A DNA stretch of 10,710 nucleotides from Marinospirillum sp. (GCF_014859565.1 NZ_JACUUA010000123.1:1-10710), one strand, 5' to 3'. Positions 1-6,474 are shown, counted from the stretch's first letter. Numbers and translations: made by a program. Notes: generated by a model not told the origin, from the letters alone.

Positions 1-218
1 TCATTCATTACGCGGGTGGTCAGCGTCAGGGGTGCTCTGGCCTGTGACAGTTGAGGTTGGTGGTTGCTGGTATCACAGGCAGAAGACATCATGGGCGACT
101 CGTGCAGGTTGTGTTAAAAAGAAGCTTAAACAAGATGTTAAGAATAACAAGTGCCAGCCTAGTTTACAGCGTTTCCAGGATTACAGTGCTTATGGCAGGC
201 AATAACTGGAGTGCACCG

Positions 219-839
219 ATGTTACTGGACTTAAAACAACTCAGCAGCAACAACAGTTACCACCTGATGACTCAGGTTATTGTACCCAGACCCATTGCCT
301 GGGTATTGTCCGCCAATGATGACGGAGGCTTAAATCTGGCACCCTTTTCTTTTTTTAATGCGGTGTGTTCCGATCCGCCCATAGTGATGTTGTCCATTGG
401 CCAAAAAACTGCCGATGAACCCAAGGACACACGCAGGAATCTTTTAAGTGGCAGAGATTTTGTGATTCATCTGCCTGGTCTTGAGCAGGCGCAGGATGTG
501 ACCGCAAGTGCTGCCACTCTGCCTTATGAAACATCCGAGCTGGATTTATTGCAGGATCAACAACTGGTTGAGTTCCCCGGTTGTCCTTTGCCACGACTGA
601 ACAATGCCCCGGTTGCCTTTCAGGCTCGGTTGCATGATGTTCATTATCTGGGAGCACAACAACAGGCGGTGATTTATGCCGAGTTGCTGCAGGTGTATAT
701 CCGGGATGCACTGGTGCAGGTGGATGAACAAAAGCAGCGTTACACTATTAATGCAGCACAGCTGAACCCACTTGCCCGACTGGGTGGTGCCCAGTACTCA
801 GGATTGAGTGGAGTATTCAGCATCAAGCGGCCGGATTAA
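219..839 (+). CDS. Flavin reductase-like domain protein (FMN-binding split barrel)
   Basis: The product (206 residues) looks like a flavin reductase-like / DIM6-NTAB family protein, which binds FMN in a split-barrel fold and acts as a soluble flavin reductase or flavoprotein oxygenase partner. Visible family features are VPRPIAWV near residues 22-29, the block APFSFFNAVCSDPP at 41-54, KDTRRNL at 69-75, and LARLGGAQYS near 185-194. I chose the ATG at 219 because GGAG sits 7 bases upstream and homology begins there. In-frame starts at 51 (TTG), 135 and 192 would add residues unlike the family. The gene converges on the Crp-family gene to its right and overlaps it by 42 bases. The substrate is not deducible. 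The 218 bases upstream contain no other gene I can support. Confidence 0.88.
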   Translation: MLLDLKQLSSNNSYHLMTQVIVPRPIAWVLSANDDGGLNLAPFSFFNAVCSDPPIVMLSIGQKTADEPKDTRRNLLSGRDFVIHLPGLEQAQDVTASAATLPYETSELDLLQDQQLVEFPGCPLPRLNNAPVAFQARLHDVHYLGAQQQAVIYAELLQVYIRDALVQVDEQKQRYTINAAQLNPLARLGGAQYSGLSGVFSIKRPD

Positions 840-1538
840 GCTTGTATAACAATCACCGGCTGCTTTTTCTAATCCGCGCCGATCAAGAATGCTGATCCTG
901 CCTCTTGAGTAATCAATCAAACCGCCCAGTTTGAGTGTACCGGAGGCAATGGTTACCGCACTGCGCTGCACACCCAGCAAATCCGCAATGGATTGATGAG
1001 TCAGATAAAAACGGTCACCATCAACTCGATCATGAGCCATAAGCAGCCAGCAGGCCAGACGTGCTTCGACCCGATGAAAGTGGCTGCAGGATATGGTATG
1101 TGCCATCTGCATCATCAGCTGGAAGCAGTAGTGTTGTAGACTTTGAAGCAGTACAGGGCTACCAGGAAGTAGATCATTAAATACGACCCTGTTAATTTTG
1201 AGCGCCTTCCCGGCTCCCGTAATAATTGCCTGATGTGGTGCCTGGTTAATGGCCAGCAGCAGGGTGACACCCAACATGCCTTCATGGCCGATCATGCCAA
1301 TTTCCATCGGTGGATGTTCAGTGACTGAGGTCATCACCGACATAAAAGCCGTCAGGGGAAACCAGGCATGGCTATAAGAGCAGTATTGTGTACTCAACAC
1401 CTCGCCACGTGATAGTTCAACCAGCTCGCAGTGATCCAGTAACTCATCACGCTCCGTCTTTGGTAAATCAGCAATTAACCAATTTGCTACAGGCCGTTTG
1501 AAGGTTGTTGTCAACGTTTTGTCCCCTTGGCAGAACAT
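798..1538 (-). CDS. Crp/Fnr-family transcriptional regulator (paralog A)
   Basis: This 246-residue protein has the Crp/Fnr layout: an N-terminal cyclic-nucleotide-binding-like beta-roll (about residues 20-140), a long dimerisation helix (LQHYCFQLMMQMAHTIS, about 132-150) and a C-terminal winged helix-turn-helix (about 168-235) with recognition segment LLGVQRSAVTIASGTL. I see neither the phosphate-binding RxS/T signature of true CRP nor the N-terminal cysteine cluster of FNR, so the effector is unknown. The ATG at 1538 has a poor ribosome binding site. A TTG at codon 9 (1514) has AAGGGG eight bases upstream and may be the real start. It lies 84 bases downstream of a second, homologous regulator gene in the same orientation. 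A 21-bp inverted repeat sits just upstream of the start. Confidence 0.9.
   Translation of the reverse strand: MFCQGDKTLTTTFKRPVANWLIADLPKTERDELLDHCELVELSRGEVLSTQYCSYSHAWFPLTAFMSVMTSVTEHPPMEIGMIGHEGMLGVTLLLAINQAPHQAIITGAGKALKINRVVFNDLLPGSPVLLQSLQHYCFQLMMQMAHTISCSHFHRVEARLACWLLMAHDRVDGDRFYLTHQSIADLLGVQRSAVTIASGTLKLGGLIDYSRGRISILDRRGLEKAAGDCYTSLIRPLDAEYSTQS
826..870 (+). terminator. Intrinsic terminator of the flavin reductase-like gene
   Basis: The arm AGCGGCCGG (826-834) pairs with CCGGCTGCT (856-864) through one G-U pair and is followed by a short T run (864-868). The 21-base loop carries a small inner hairpin, TTGT-ATA-ACAA. The left arm lies inside the last codons of the flavin reductase gene, and the whole structure lies inside the 3' coding end of the convergent Crp-family gene. 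Confidence 0.6.
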
Positions 1539-1562
1539 GGCTGCGGTAGTGCAGCCTGCCCC

Positions 1563-1583
1563 ATTGTAACACTTTGATACAAT
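1563..1583. promoter_or_regulatory. Inverted repeat between the two Crp/Fnr genes
   Basis: Half-sites ATTGTAACA and TGATACAAT flank a 3-base centre, with one mismatch in nine pairs. The repeat lies 25 bases upstream of the ATG of the downstream regulator gene, a position suited to an autoregulatory operator. The odd spacing differs from the even CRP geometry, so which protein binds is unknown. Confidence 0.4.
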
Positions 1584-1622
1584 GCAGCAGGGGCGTCAGT
1601 TCGCTGGGACACGAAGGTATGA

Positions 1623-2402
1623 TCAGTCTTTTAAACGGTGCAAAAGGCCACCAGGAGGATAAGAGAACTCCTCAAACAGCCGGTCGGTTTCCTTTTTAAC
1701 CACCGCGTAACACTCACAGCAGAGGTGTTCCAGTTTCGGGCGATCCAGTACCTGGATATGCCCCCGCCTGTACTCAATGACACCTGCACTTTGCAGTTTA
1801 CCGGCGGCTTCCGTGACGCCTTCCCGTCTTACCCCCAGCATGTTGGCGATCAGCTCCTGAGTCATATAAAGATCCTCACCCTTTAAGCGATCCATGGATA
1901 ACAGCAGCCAGCGGCAGAGTTGCTGGTCAATGCTGTGGTGTCGATTACAGGCAACGGTTTGTGCCATCTGGGTGATTAATGCCTGGGTGTAACGCAACAA
2001 CAAATGATGAAACTCACCATTTAAAGCAAATTCGGTTTTCAGGAATTTGCTTTCCAGGCGATAAGCCTGCCCGGCACTTTGCACCACAGCACGGCTGGGA
2101 GTGCTTAAACCACCCATGAACAGTGCGATGCCAACAACCCCCTCATAACCGACCACTGAAATTTCTGCGCTGCGGCCATCTGCCATCACATACAGCATGG
2201 AAACGATGCTGTTGGTCGGAAAATAAACACTTTCCATCACATCACCCGACTCATAAAGCACAGCACCCAGGGGTAACTCCGTCAGTTTAAGGTGCGGGTA
2301 AATGCGTTCCCTTACTTCGGCAGAAATAGCCTTCAGCAGGCGATTATCCTGAAAGCAGGCAGTTTGATGGTTGCTTTTACTGGTTTTGAAGGAATTAGGC
2401 AT
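1623..2402 (-). CDS. Crp/Fnr-family transcriptional regulator (paralog B)
   Basis: The protein (259 residues from the ATG at 2402; a GTG immediately before it at 2405 is an alternative start) has the same architecture as its downstream neighbour: a cNMP-binding-like beta-roll (about 22-140), a dimerisation helix (LLLRYTQALITQMAQTVAC) and a Crp-type winged helix-turn-helix (about 170-240) with recognition segment MLGVRREGVTEAAGKL. The FNR recognition signature E..SR is absent, and no cysteine cluster of FNR type is seen at the N-terminus, although C-terminal residues include LCCECY. Similar blocks in both proteins (FPTNSIVSM / FPLTAFMSV, GYEGVVGIALF / GHEGMLGVTLL) show they are paralogs. The signal sensed is unknown. 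The intergenic region upstream holds several palindromes. Confidence 0.9.
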   Translation of the reverse strand: MPNSFKTSKSNHQTACFQDNRLLKAISAEVRERIYPHLKLTELPLGAVLYESGDVMESVYFPTNSIVSMLYVMADGRSAEISVVGYEGVVGIALFMGGLSTPSRAVVQSAGQAYRLESKFLKTEFALNGEFHHLLLRYTQALITQMAQTVACNRHHSIDQQLCRWLLLSMDRLKGEDLYMTQELIANMLGVRREGVTEAAGKLQSAGVIEYRRGHIQVLDRPKLEHLCCECYAVVKKETDRLFEEFSYPPGGLLHRLKD

Positions 2403-2457
2403 CACTGTTTTCTCAGTTTGTTATGCAAACCCATTGTGATAAGCGCCTTGAAAACTG

Positions 2458-2477
2458 TATGTACGATACCGCACATA
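2458..2477. promoter_or_regulatory. Crp-geometry inverted repeat upstream of paralog B
   Basis: TATGTAC and GCACATA are separated by six bases (one mismatch in seven pairs), reproducing the 5-6-5 core spacing of a CRP operator, though the cores (TGTAC/GCACA) depart from TGTGA/TCACA. The site is about 56 bases upstream of the regulator start, so it could be an autoregulatory site for a Crp-family protein with altered specificity. Confidence 0.35.
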
Positions 2478-2484
2478 GAGAAAA

Positions 2485-2498
2485 TTGACATGAATCAA
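2485..2498. promoter_or_regulatory. FNR/ANR-type box
   Basis: TTGAC-ATGA-ATCAA matches the FNR/ANR consensus TTGAT-N4-ATCAA at nine of ten defined bases. It lies between the divergent regulator gene and the DUF3185-type gene and could serve either. Neither regulator in the window shows FNR-type recognition residues, so a genuine FNR/ANR/DNR elsewhere is the more natural ligand. Confidence 0.45.
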
Positions 2499-2508
2499 AT
2501 TTTTGATT
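2493..2508. repeat. Perfect 16-bp palindrome overlapping the FNR-type box
   Basis: AATCAAA-TT-TTTGATT is a perfect 7-2-7 inverted repeat that shares its left arm with the right half of the FNR-type box. The overlap suggests alternative or competing binding on the same DNA, or chance in an AT-rich segment. Confidence 0.5.
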
Positions 2509-2554
2509 GTTCGTCACCGCACAGACGGTGCAAGGCTTTGAGGCTTTACTAACA

Positions 2555-2584
2555 CCTGAAGACTCAGGCGTGTCACCCGACACG
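2555..2584 (+). other. Two adjacent small hairpins in the leader of the envelope operon
   Basis: CCTGA-AGAC-TCAGG (2555-2568) is followed immediately by CGTGTC-ACCC-GACACG (2569-2584). The GTGT of the second can instead pair with ACAC at 2552-2555 to extend the first, making two mutually exclusive folds. Both end 15 bases before the GGAG of the first gene. This could be a leader structure; function is unproven. Confidence 0.3.
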
Positions 2585-2611
2585 AACAGTCCGTATTCGG
2601 AGACGTTCATC

Positions 2612-2812
2612 ATGTATATCCAGAATTTTCTAGGCGTTCTGCTGTTACTGGGTGGTGCCGCCCTGCTGTATTTCGGTTTTAAGGCATCACAAAGTACCGG
2701 CGAGCAGATTTTTGAGAGTGTTGCAGGTCGCTACACAAATTCAACTGTCTGGTATCTGGTAGGAGGTTTTTTGGCTGCAGTGGGTGGACTACTCCTGCTG
2801 GTCATCCGCTGA
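2612..2812 (+). CDS. Small membrane protein, DUF3185-like
   Basis: This 66-residue protein has two hydrophobic helices (about residues 6-24, FLGVLLLLGGAALLYFGF, and 45-65, WYLVGGFLAAVGGLLLLVI) joined by a polar loop containing SQSTGEQIFESVAGRYT. That layout and the loop wording match DUF3185-family inner membrane proteins, whose function is not known. The ATG at 2612 is preceded by GGAG at 2599-2602. An upstream in-frame TTG at 2507 would translate palindrome-rich leader sequence and is unlikely. It is the first gene of a rightward cluster with a lmo0937-type protein and two lipoproteins. Confidence 0.8.
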   Translation: MYIQNFLGVLLLLGGAALLYFGFKASQSTGEQIFESVAGRYTNSTVWYLVGGFLAAVGGLLLLVIR

Positions 2813-2835
2813 TCCTGTAAATACGGAGGCTGCAC

Positions 2836-2982
2836 ATGCTCGAAATGATTGTTGCTGTACTGGTTGTGCTCTGGTTACTGGGCTTTGTCAGCTCTTACAC
2901 CATGGGTGGTTTTATTCATGTTCTGCTTGTTATCGCTGCCATCGTATTACTGGTGCGCGTGATACAGGGTCGCCGACTTTAA
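2836..2982 (+). CDS. Tiny membrane protein, lmo0937 family
   Basis: The 48-residue product begins MLEMIVAVLVVLWLLGFVSS, continues with YTMGGFIHVLLVIAAIVLLV and ends in a basic tail (RVIQGRRL). This is the recognisable pattern of the lmo0937 family: two transmembrane helices joined by a short loop (about SSYTMGGF), function unknown. The start is well supported, with GGAGG six bases before the ATG. It begins 23 bases after the DUF3185-type gene and ends 22 bases before the DUF4398 lipoprotein gene, so co-transcription is likely. Its length makes it easy to miss in automatic ORF calls. Confidence 0.87.
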   Translation: MLEMIVAVLVVLWLLGFVSSYTMGGFIHVLLVIAAIVLLVRVIQGRRL

Positions 2983-3004
2983 ACACTTCTGCAGGAGTAA
3001 CACG

Positions 3005-3406
3005 ATGAAAAAATGGTCTGGAATACGCCCGGTACGGGTAGTTTTGATGCCCTTGTTGTTATTGGCAAGCCTGGTGTTACTGGGTGCTTGTGCAGCAAAA
3101 CCCGAGGCTCCACAAACCGCCATGTCTGATGCACGTGATGCCATAACACGCGCAGAACAGGCTGATGCTCGCCAATTTGCCAGCGGTGAACTGAACGAAG
3201 CACGCGGAAAAATCAAGCTGGCTGAAGATGCCATTGCTCAAGAAAATATGGAAAAAGCAAAACAACTGGCACAAGAGGCTGAGGTGATGGCCAAGCTGGC
3301 GATGGCAAAAACCGAGAGTGCCAAGGCAGCGCTGGTCAATCAGGAAATGGAGCGTGCAGCAAAAGCGCTGACTGAAGAAATGGATCGAATGGGAGGTACA
3401 AAATGA
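3005..3406 (+). CDS. DUF4398 domain lipoprotein
   Basis: A 133-residue lipoprotein: basic N-terminus, hydrophobic segment (about 11-28) and lipobox LGAC with Cys29 as the lipidated residue. Ala at +2 favours outer-membrane sorting. The mature part is almost entirely helical and coiled-coil-like, rich in Ala, Glu, Lys and Gln (ARDAITRAEQADARQFA, LNEARGKIKLAEDAI, KAKQLAQEAEVMAKLA), as in DUF4398 proteins. AGGAG precedes the ATG. Its last codons overlap the first codon of the next gene, so the two products are probably translated in coupling and may act together in the periplasm. The molecular role is unknown. Confidence 0.88.
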   Translation: MKKWSGIRPVRVVLMPLLLLASLVLLGACAAKPEAPQTAMSDARDAITRAEQADARQFASGELNEARGKIKLAEDAIAQENMEKAKQLAQEAEVMAKLAMAKTESAKAALVNQEMERAAKALTEEMDRMGGTK

Positions 3407-4209
3407 GAACCTTAAAACTCAAGCAGATGTTGAGTGGTGCCGGTGGTGTCATGCTGCTGGTTGTATCACTCGTGCTGCTGGCTGGCTGTTCATCAACACC
3501 AACAAGTTCTGATGCTGCCATTCAGGCACGAAACAGCCTGAATGCATTACAGCAAGATCCGAATCTGGGCAGCCGGGCACGACAGGAAATGGCAGAAGCC
3601 GAACAGGCCGTGAAGCTGGCAGAAGAGCCGCTGCCAGAATCTCAGGTAGAGCTGAATGAGCATCGTGTTTATCTGGCTAACCAGAAAATCAAGATTGCAC
3701 GGGCAAAAGCCACTGCCAATTATGCTGAAGATCAGCGCAAGCGTCTGTCACAAGAAAGAGATGACGCACGTTTAAAAGCCCGCACCGATGAAGTGGATCG
3801 TGCCAAGCGTAGCCAGGCAGACCTGCAAGAGCAGCTGGCAGCGTTACAGGCCGAAGTAACGGATCGTGGCATCGTTCTGACTCTGGGAGACGTGCTGTTT
3901 GCCTCCGGTAGTGCCCAGCTGCAGCCAAATGCGGATGCTAATCTTCAGCGCCTGGCAAGTTTCCTGACTGAGTACCCAGATCGCCGTGTGTTGATTGAAG
4001 GTCATACCGACAGTACTGGTAATGCCGAATCCAACCAAACTTTATCAAAAGAGCGTGCTGATTCGGTACGGAACTACCTGACTCAGCGTGGTGTTGCATC
4101 AAATCGTTTGTCCTCTTCAGGTCAGGGTCAGGATCAACCGATTGCCAATAATGCCTCATCACTGGGTCGCCAGCAGAATCGCCGGGTTGAAGTGATTATC
4201 GAAAACTAA
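3403..4209 (+). CDS. OmpA-family lipoprotein with N-terminal DUF4398 domain
   Basis: This 268-residue protein has a lipobox (LAGC, Cys29, Ser at +2, suggesting the outer membrane), a helical DUF4398 region (about 36-150, with heptad-like stretches such as DLQEQLAALQAEV) and a C-terminal OmpA-like peptidoglycan-binding domain (about 155-268). Key residues for binding diaminopimelate in the OmpA fold are visible: Asp203 in GHTDSTGN and Arg218 in LSKERAD. It probably ties the outer membrane to peptidoglycan. The ATG overlaps the previous gene's TGA (ATGA), with GGAGG just upstream. The N-terminal helical region resembles the whole upstream lipoprotein, so the pair may come from duplication and fusion to an OmpA domain. 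Confidence 0.92.
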   Translation: MRTLKLKQMLSGAGGVMLLVVSLVLLAGCSSTPTSSDAAIQARNSLNALQQDPNLGSRARQEMAEAEQAVKLAEEPLPESQVELNEHRVYLANQKIKIARAKATANYAEDQRKRLSQERDDARLKARTDEVDRAKRSQADLQEQLAALQAEVTDRGIVLTLGDVLFASGSAQLQPNADANLQRLASFLTEYPDRRVLIEGHTDSTGNAESNQTLSKERADSVRNYLTQRGVASNRLSSSGQGQDQPIANNASSLGRQQNRRVEVIIEN

Positions 4210-4238
4210 TTCGATCATCGGATCAGGTCACAAGCGTG

Positions 4239-4264
4239 TGGGCAGAACAGTCATGTTCTGCCCA
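4239..4264 (+). terminator. Hairpin after the envelope gene cluster
   Basis: TGGGCAGAAC and GTTCTGCCCA form a perfect 10-bp stem with a six-base loop, 30 bases after the OmpA-lipoprotein stop. No clean T run follows (ATCGTTAATAAAA), so it may be a weak terminator or an mRNA 3'-end stabiliser. Confidence 0.5.
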
Positions 4265-4304
4265 TCGTTAATAAAATCGGTAAATAAAGCCGAGTGAGGT
4301 TTCA

Positions 4305-5216
4305 GTGCCATTTATTATAGAAAACAAACAAAGCAGGGAGATATTGGATTGTATTGGTGATGCAGTAATAACAACTAATCTGCTGCTGGAAATCACCTAC
4401 ATCAACCGCACGGCAGAAATCATGACTGGTGTCAGCAGGGAACAGGTTATTGGACGCCCTTTGCAGCAGATATTGCAGGTTGTGGATGCCGATACACGTC
4501 GGCCACGGGCAGAAGAGCTGGCTAGAAAAGCAATCAGCACCAATGCTCTGGTGCCGCTGGAAAATAATGCCCTGCTCATTAATCACGATGGTTGTGAACT
4601 ATCCATTGAGGACTCCGCCGCACCCCTGCACACCAGTGATGGCACCGTGAATGGTGTTGTCATTGTGTTTCATGACAGCTGTTATTCCACGGAAATCAGA
4701 ACCAGAATGGCTGAGCTGGCTCGGCATGATGCATTAACCGGCTTGTACAATCGTTATGCCTTTGATGAGCGCTTTCAACAATCGCTGGCGCTGGCTCGCA
4801 GGCACAAAAAAAGAGTGGGACTACTGTTTATAGATCTGGATAACTTCAAGGACATTAATGATGTTCTTGGTCACGCCACGGGTGACGCCATACTCAAGGC
4901 ACTGGCAGGCAAAATCATGGCTTGCCTGCGTACCAGTGATACCGCCTGCCGTTATGGTGGTGATGAGTTTGTGGTGTTATTAAACGAAATTGAACAACAC
5001 GCAGATGCTCAGATGCTTGCCAACAAAACCCACACCCTGGCCGCCAGCCTGCAGTTACCGGGTGGGCAGGACATTGCGATTCATCTTAGTGTTGGTGTCA
5101 GTGTTTACCCGGACGATGGTGAAACACTGGAGATGCTGCTACAAAAGGCTGATGTGGCCATGTACCGCAACAAGGCCTTAAAAAAAGGCAGCAGGCAGTT
5201 GGTCGCATTCCGCTAA
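4305..5216 (+). CDS. PAS-GGDEF diguanylate cyclase
   Basis: The 303-residue product should make c-di-GMP from two GTP. A PAS sensor domain (about 8-125, with GDAVITTN, ITYINRTAEIMTG and a C-terminal VNGVVIVFHD strand) leads into a GGDEF domain (about 141-303). The GGDEF domain starts with HDALTGLYNR and carries the metal-binding FIDLDNFK (Asp177), an intact GGDEF (218-222) and the inhibitory I-site RTSD (209-212) exactly five residues before it. Activity with product inhibition is therefore predicted. There is no EAL domain and no membrane segment, so it is a cytosolic enzyme. The start is GTG with TGAGGT a few bases upstream; no ATG in the first 30 codons would keep the PAS domain whole. The cofactor or signal of the PAS domain cannot be read. 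Confidence 0.93.
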   Translation: MPFIIENKQSREILDCIGDAVITTNLLLEITYINRTAEIMTGVSREQVIGRPLQQILQVVDADTRRPRAEELARKAISTNALVPLENNALLINHDGCELSIEDSAAPLHTSDGTVNGVVIVFHDSCYSTEIRTRMAELARHDALTGLYNRYAFDERFQQSLALARRHKKRVGLLFIDLDNFKDINDVLGHATGDAILKALAGKIMACLRTSDTACRYGGDEFVVLLNEIEQHADAQMLANKTHTLAASLQLPGGQDIAIHLSVGVSVYPDDGETLEMLLQKADVAMYRNKALKKGSRQLVAFR

Positions 5217-5315
5217 CCCCCCACCCCCGCAATAGCCTTCAGGTCAGATGAATGACTTGGTACACTGCCCTGCAGCCATGTCAGTGGCAGAAAACCATTC
5301 AACCGAGAGGCGCTT

Positions 5316-5729
5316 TTGCTCGAAATTACAGAAAATATTCAGCTGGCAGACTGGGAGTTTGAATTCCAGCAGATTCGTGCTCAGGGTGCCGGTGGACAAA
5401 ACGTCAACAAAGTAGCTTGTGCGGTGCACTTGCGTTTTGATATCCGCCGCTCCTCTTTGTTGCCTGTCTACAAGGAACGCTTGCTGAAATTCCCCGATCA
5501 GCGGATCACCCAGGATGGGGTGATCGTGATCAAAGCACAGAGCTTTCGTACCCTGGAGCTGAACAAACAAGATGCCCTGCAGCGGCTGAAAGTACTGATT
5601 CAGCAAGCCATCAAACCTGTCAAACTACGCCGCGCAACCAAACCCACCAAAGGCTCACAACGACGACGTGTCGATACCAAAACCCTGCGAGGCAAAACCA
5701 AAACCCTGCGTAACAAGGTTGATTTCTGA
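5316..5729 (+). CDS. arfB: Peptidyl-tRNA hydrolase ArfB (ribosome rescue)
   Basis: At 137 residues this matches ArfB (YaeJ), which releases stalled ribosomes by hydrolysing peptidyl-tRNA in the A site without a stop codon. The catalytic GGQ motif is at 26-28 in RAQGAGGQNVNK, followed by the conserved VHLRFDIR, YKERLL and DGVIVIKAQ blocks. The C-terminal tail is strongly basic (RRATKPTKGSQRRRVDTKT), as needed to occupy the mRNA entry channel. The start is TTG at 5316 with GAGAGG just upstream; the N-terminus MLEITENIQL aligns well with the length of the E. coli protein. It follows the cyclase gene by 99 bases with no clear terminator between them. Confidence 0.94.
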   Translation: MLEITENIQLADWEFEFQQIRAQGAGGQNVNKVACAVHLRFDIRRSSLLPVYKERLLKFPDQRITQDGVIVIKAQSFRTLELNKQDALQRLKVLIQQAIKPVKLRRATKPTKGSQRRRVDTKTLRGKTKTLRNKVDF

Positions 5730-5759
5730 TAGGGATAGCTGATCCAGCTACCTCCACGT

Positions 5760-5798
5760 GCATATGCTTGACATATGCCTTTTGAGTGCTAATCTAAA
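5760..5798 (+). promoter_or_regulatory. vapBC promoter with palindromic operator
   Basis: GCATATG-CTTGA-CATATGC (5760-5778) is a perfect 7-5-7 inverted repeat. A consensus -35 hexamer TTGACA (5768-5773) lies inside it. Possible -10 elements are TAATCT (16-base spacer) or TCTAAA (19-base spacer), both imperfect. Binding of a VapB or VapBC dimer here would block RNA polymerase, the usual autoregulation of such pairs. The promoter assignment is inference; the palindrome is seen directly. Confidence 0.6.
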
Positions 5799-5827
5799 AC
5801 AGAAGTGACTCATGTTTTGAGGTGTTT

Positions 5828-6055
5828 ATGAAAACTGCAGCATTGTTTACCAATGGTCGTAGCCAGGCCGTCAGAATCCCCAAGGAACTGGAATTTGAAG
5901 GTGTGTCCGAGGTTGAAATAACTCGTGAGGGTGACGTTCTTGTACTGCGCCCTGTTCGCAAAACCTGGTCAAGCTTTGCTGATGCTCCGATGGCAGATTC
6001 AGATTTTTTGACTGATCGTACCGACGTTATCGAAGATGGGCGGGTTGTACTTTGA
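5828..6055 (+). CDS. vapB: Type II antitoxin, VapB family (AbrB/MazE-like fold)
   Basis: This 75-residue protein opens with MKTAALFTNGRSQAVRIPKE, the typical SpoVT/AbrB swapped-hairpin DNA-binding domain of VapB/VagC antitoxins, followed by beta strands (VEITREGDVLVLRPV) and an acidic C-terminal tail that would wrap the toxin (about 46-75). I chose the ATG at 5828, which has TGAGG at a good distance; a GTG two codons earlier (5822) is possible. Its stop codon overlaps the TTG start of the toxin gene, the usual tightly coupled layout. It should neutralise VapC and, with it, repress its own promoter at the upstream palindrome. Confidence 0.92.
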   Translation: MKTAALFTNGRSQAVRIPKELEFEGVSEVEITREGDVLVLRPVRKTWSSFADAPMADSDFLTDRTDVIEDGRVVL

Positions 6056-6474
6056 AGAAAGTGTATATGCTTGATACAAACATCTGTTCATTCATCATGC
6101 GCGAACGCCCAGCAACACTATTAAAAGTTCTGCAAGGCCATGTGGAGAATAAAGACAGATTAGTTATATCAGCCATTACTTACGCTGAACTCAGGTTTGG
6201 TGCCATCGGCAAAAAGGCTTCGCCAAAGCACAATTTGATTGTTGACCTGTTCATGGAGCGTGTTGATGGCGTGTTGCCCTGGGATAAGATGGCTGTAGAG
6301 GCTACAGCAAGCATTAAACACTATCTGGCTGAGCGCGGCACACCGATAGGTGCAAATGATGCAGCCATTGCAGGTCATGCGATTGCAACAAGCTGTGTGC
6401 TGGTGACGAACAATACCAGAGAATTTGAACGTGTACCGGATCTTCGTATTGAAGATTGGTCGGTCTGTTCCTAG
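6052..6474 (+). CDS. vapC: Type II toxin, VapC family PIN-domain ribonuclease
   Basis: At 140 residues it is a full-length PIN-domain toxin of the kind that cleaves tRNA or rRNA in a Mg-dependent manner. The acidic active-site residues are visible: Asp8 in MLDTN, Glu46 in TYAELRFG and Asp103 in GANDAAIAGHA, with the C-terminal LVTNNTREFERV block following. The TTG at 6052 overlaps the antitoxin stop. GTG at 6061 or ATG at 6067 would shorten the N-terminus by three or five residues without touching the domain. No catalytic residue is missing, so the toxin looks active. The actual RNA target cannot be told. Confidence 0.93.
   Translation: MKKVYMLDTNICSFIMRERPATLLKVLQGHVENKDRLVISAITYAELRFGAIGKKASPKHNLIVDLFMERVDGVLPWDKMAVEATASIKHYLAERGTPIGANDAAIAGHAIATSCVLVTNNTREFERVPDLRIEDWSVCS

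Noticed and set aside
40..80. GCCTGTGA ... TCACAGGC as a CRP site or terminator
   Set aside because: The half-sites are 25 bases apart rather than the CRP spacing, and no T run follows; probably a chance inverted repeat.
51..218. N-terminal extension of the flavin reductase-like frame back to a TTG at 51
   Set aside because: The extra 56 residues look unlike the family and lack a good ribosome binding site, while the ATG at 219 has GGAG at proper spacing and matches family length.
2493..2508. The 16-bp palindrome as an FNR box by itself
   Set aside because: Its half-sites point outward (ATCAA ... TTGAT), the reverse of the FNR arrangement; only the overlapping 2485-2498 element fits FNR.
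5736..5750. TAGCTG-ATC-CAGCTA as a terminator for arfB
   Set aside because: The stem is short, with a three-base loop and no T run after it.
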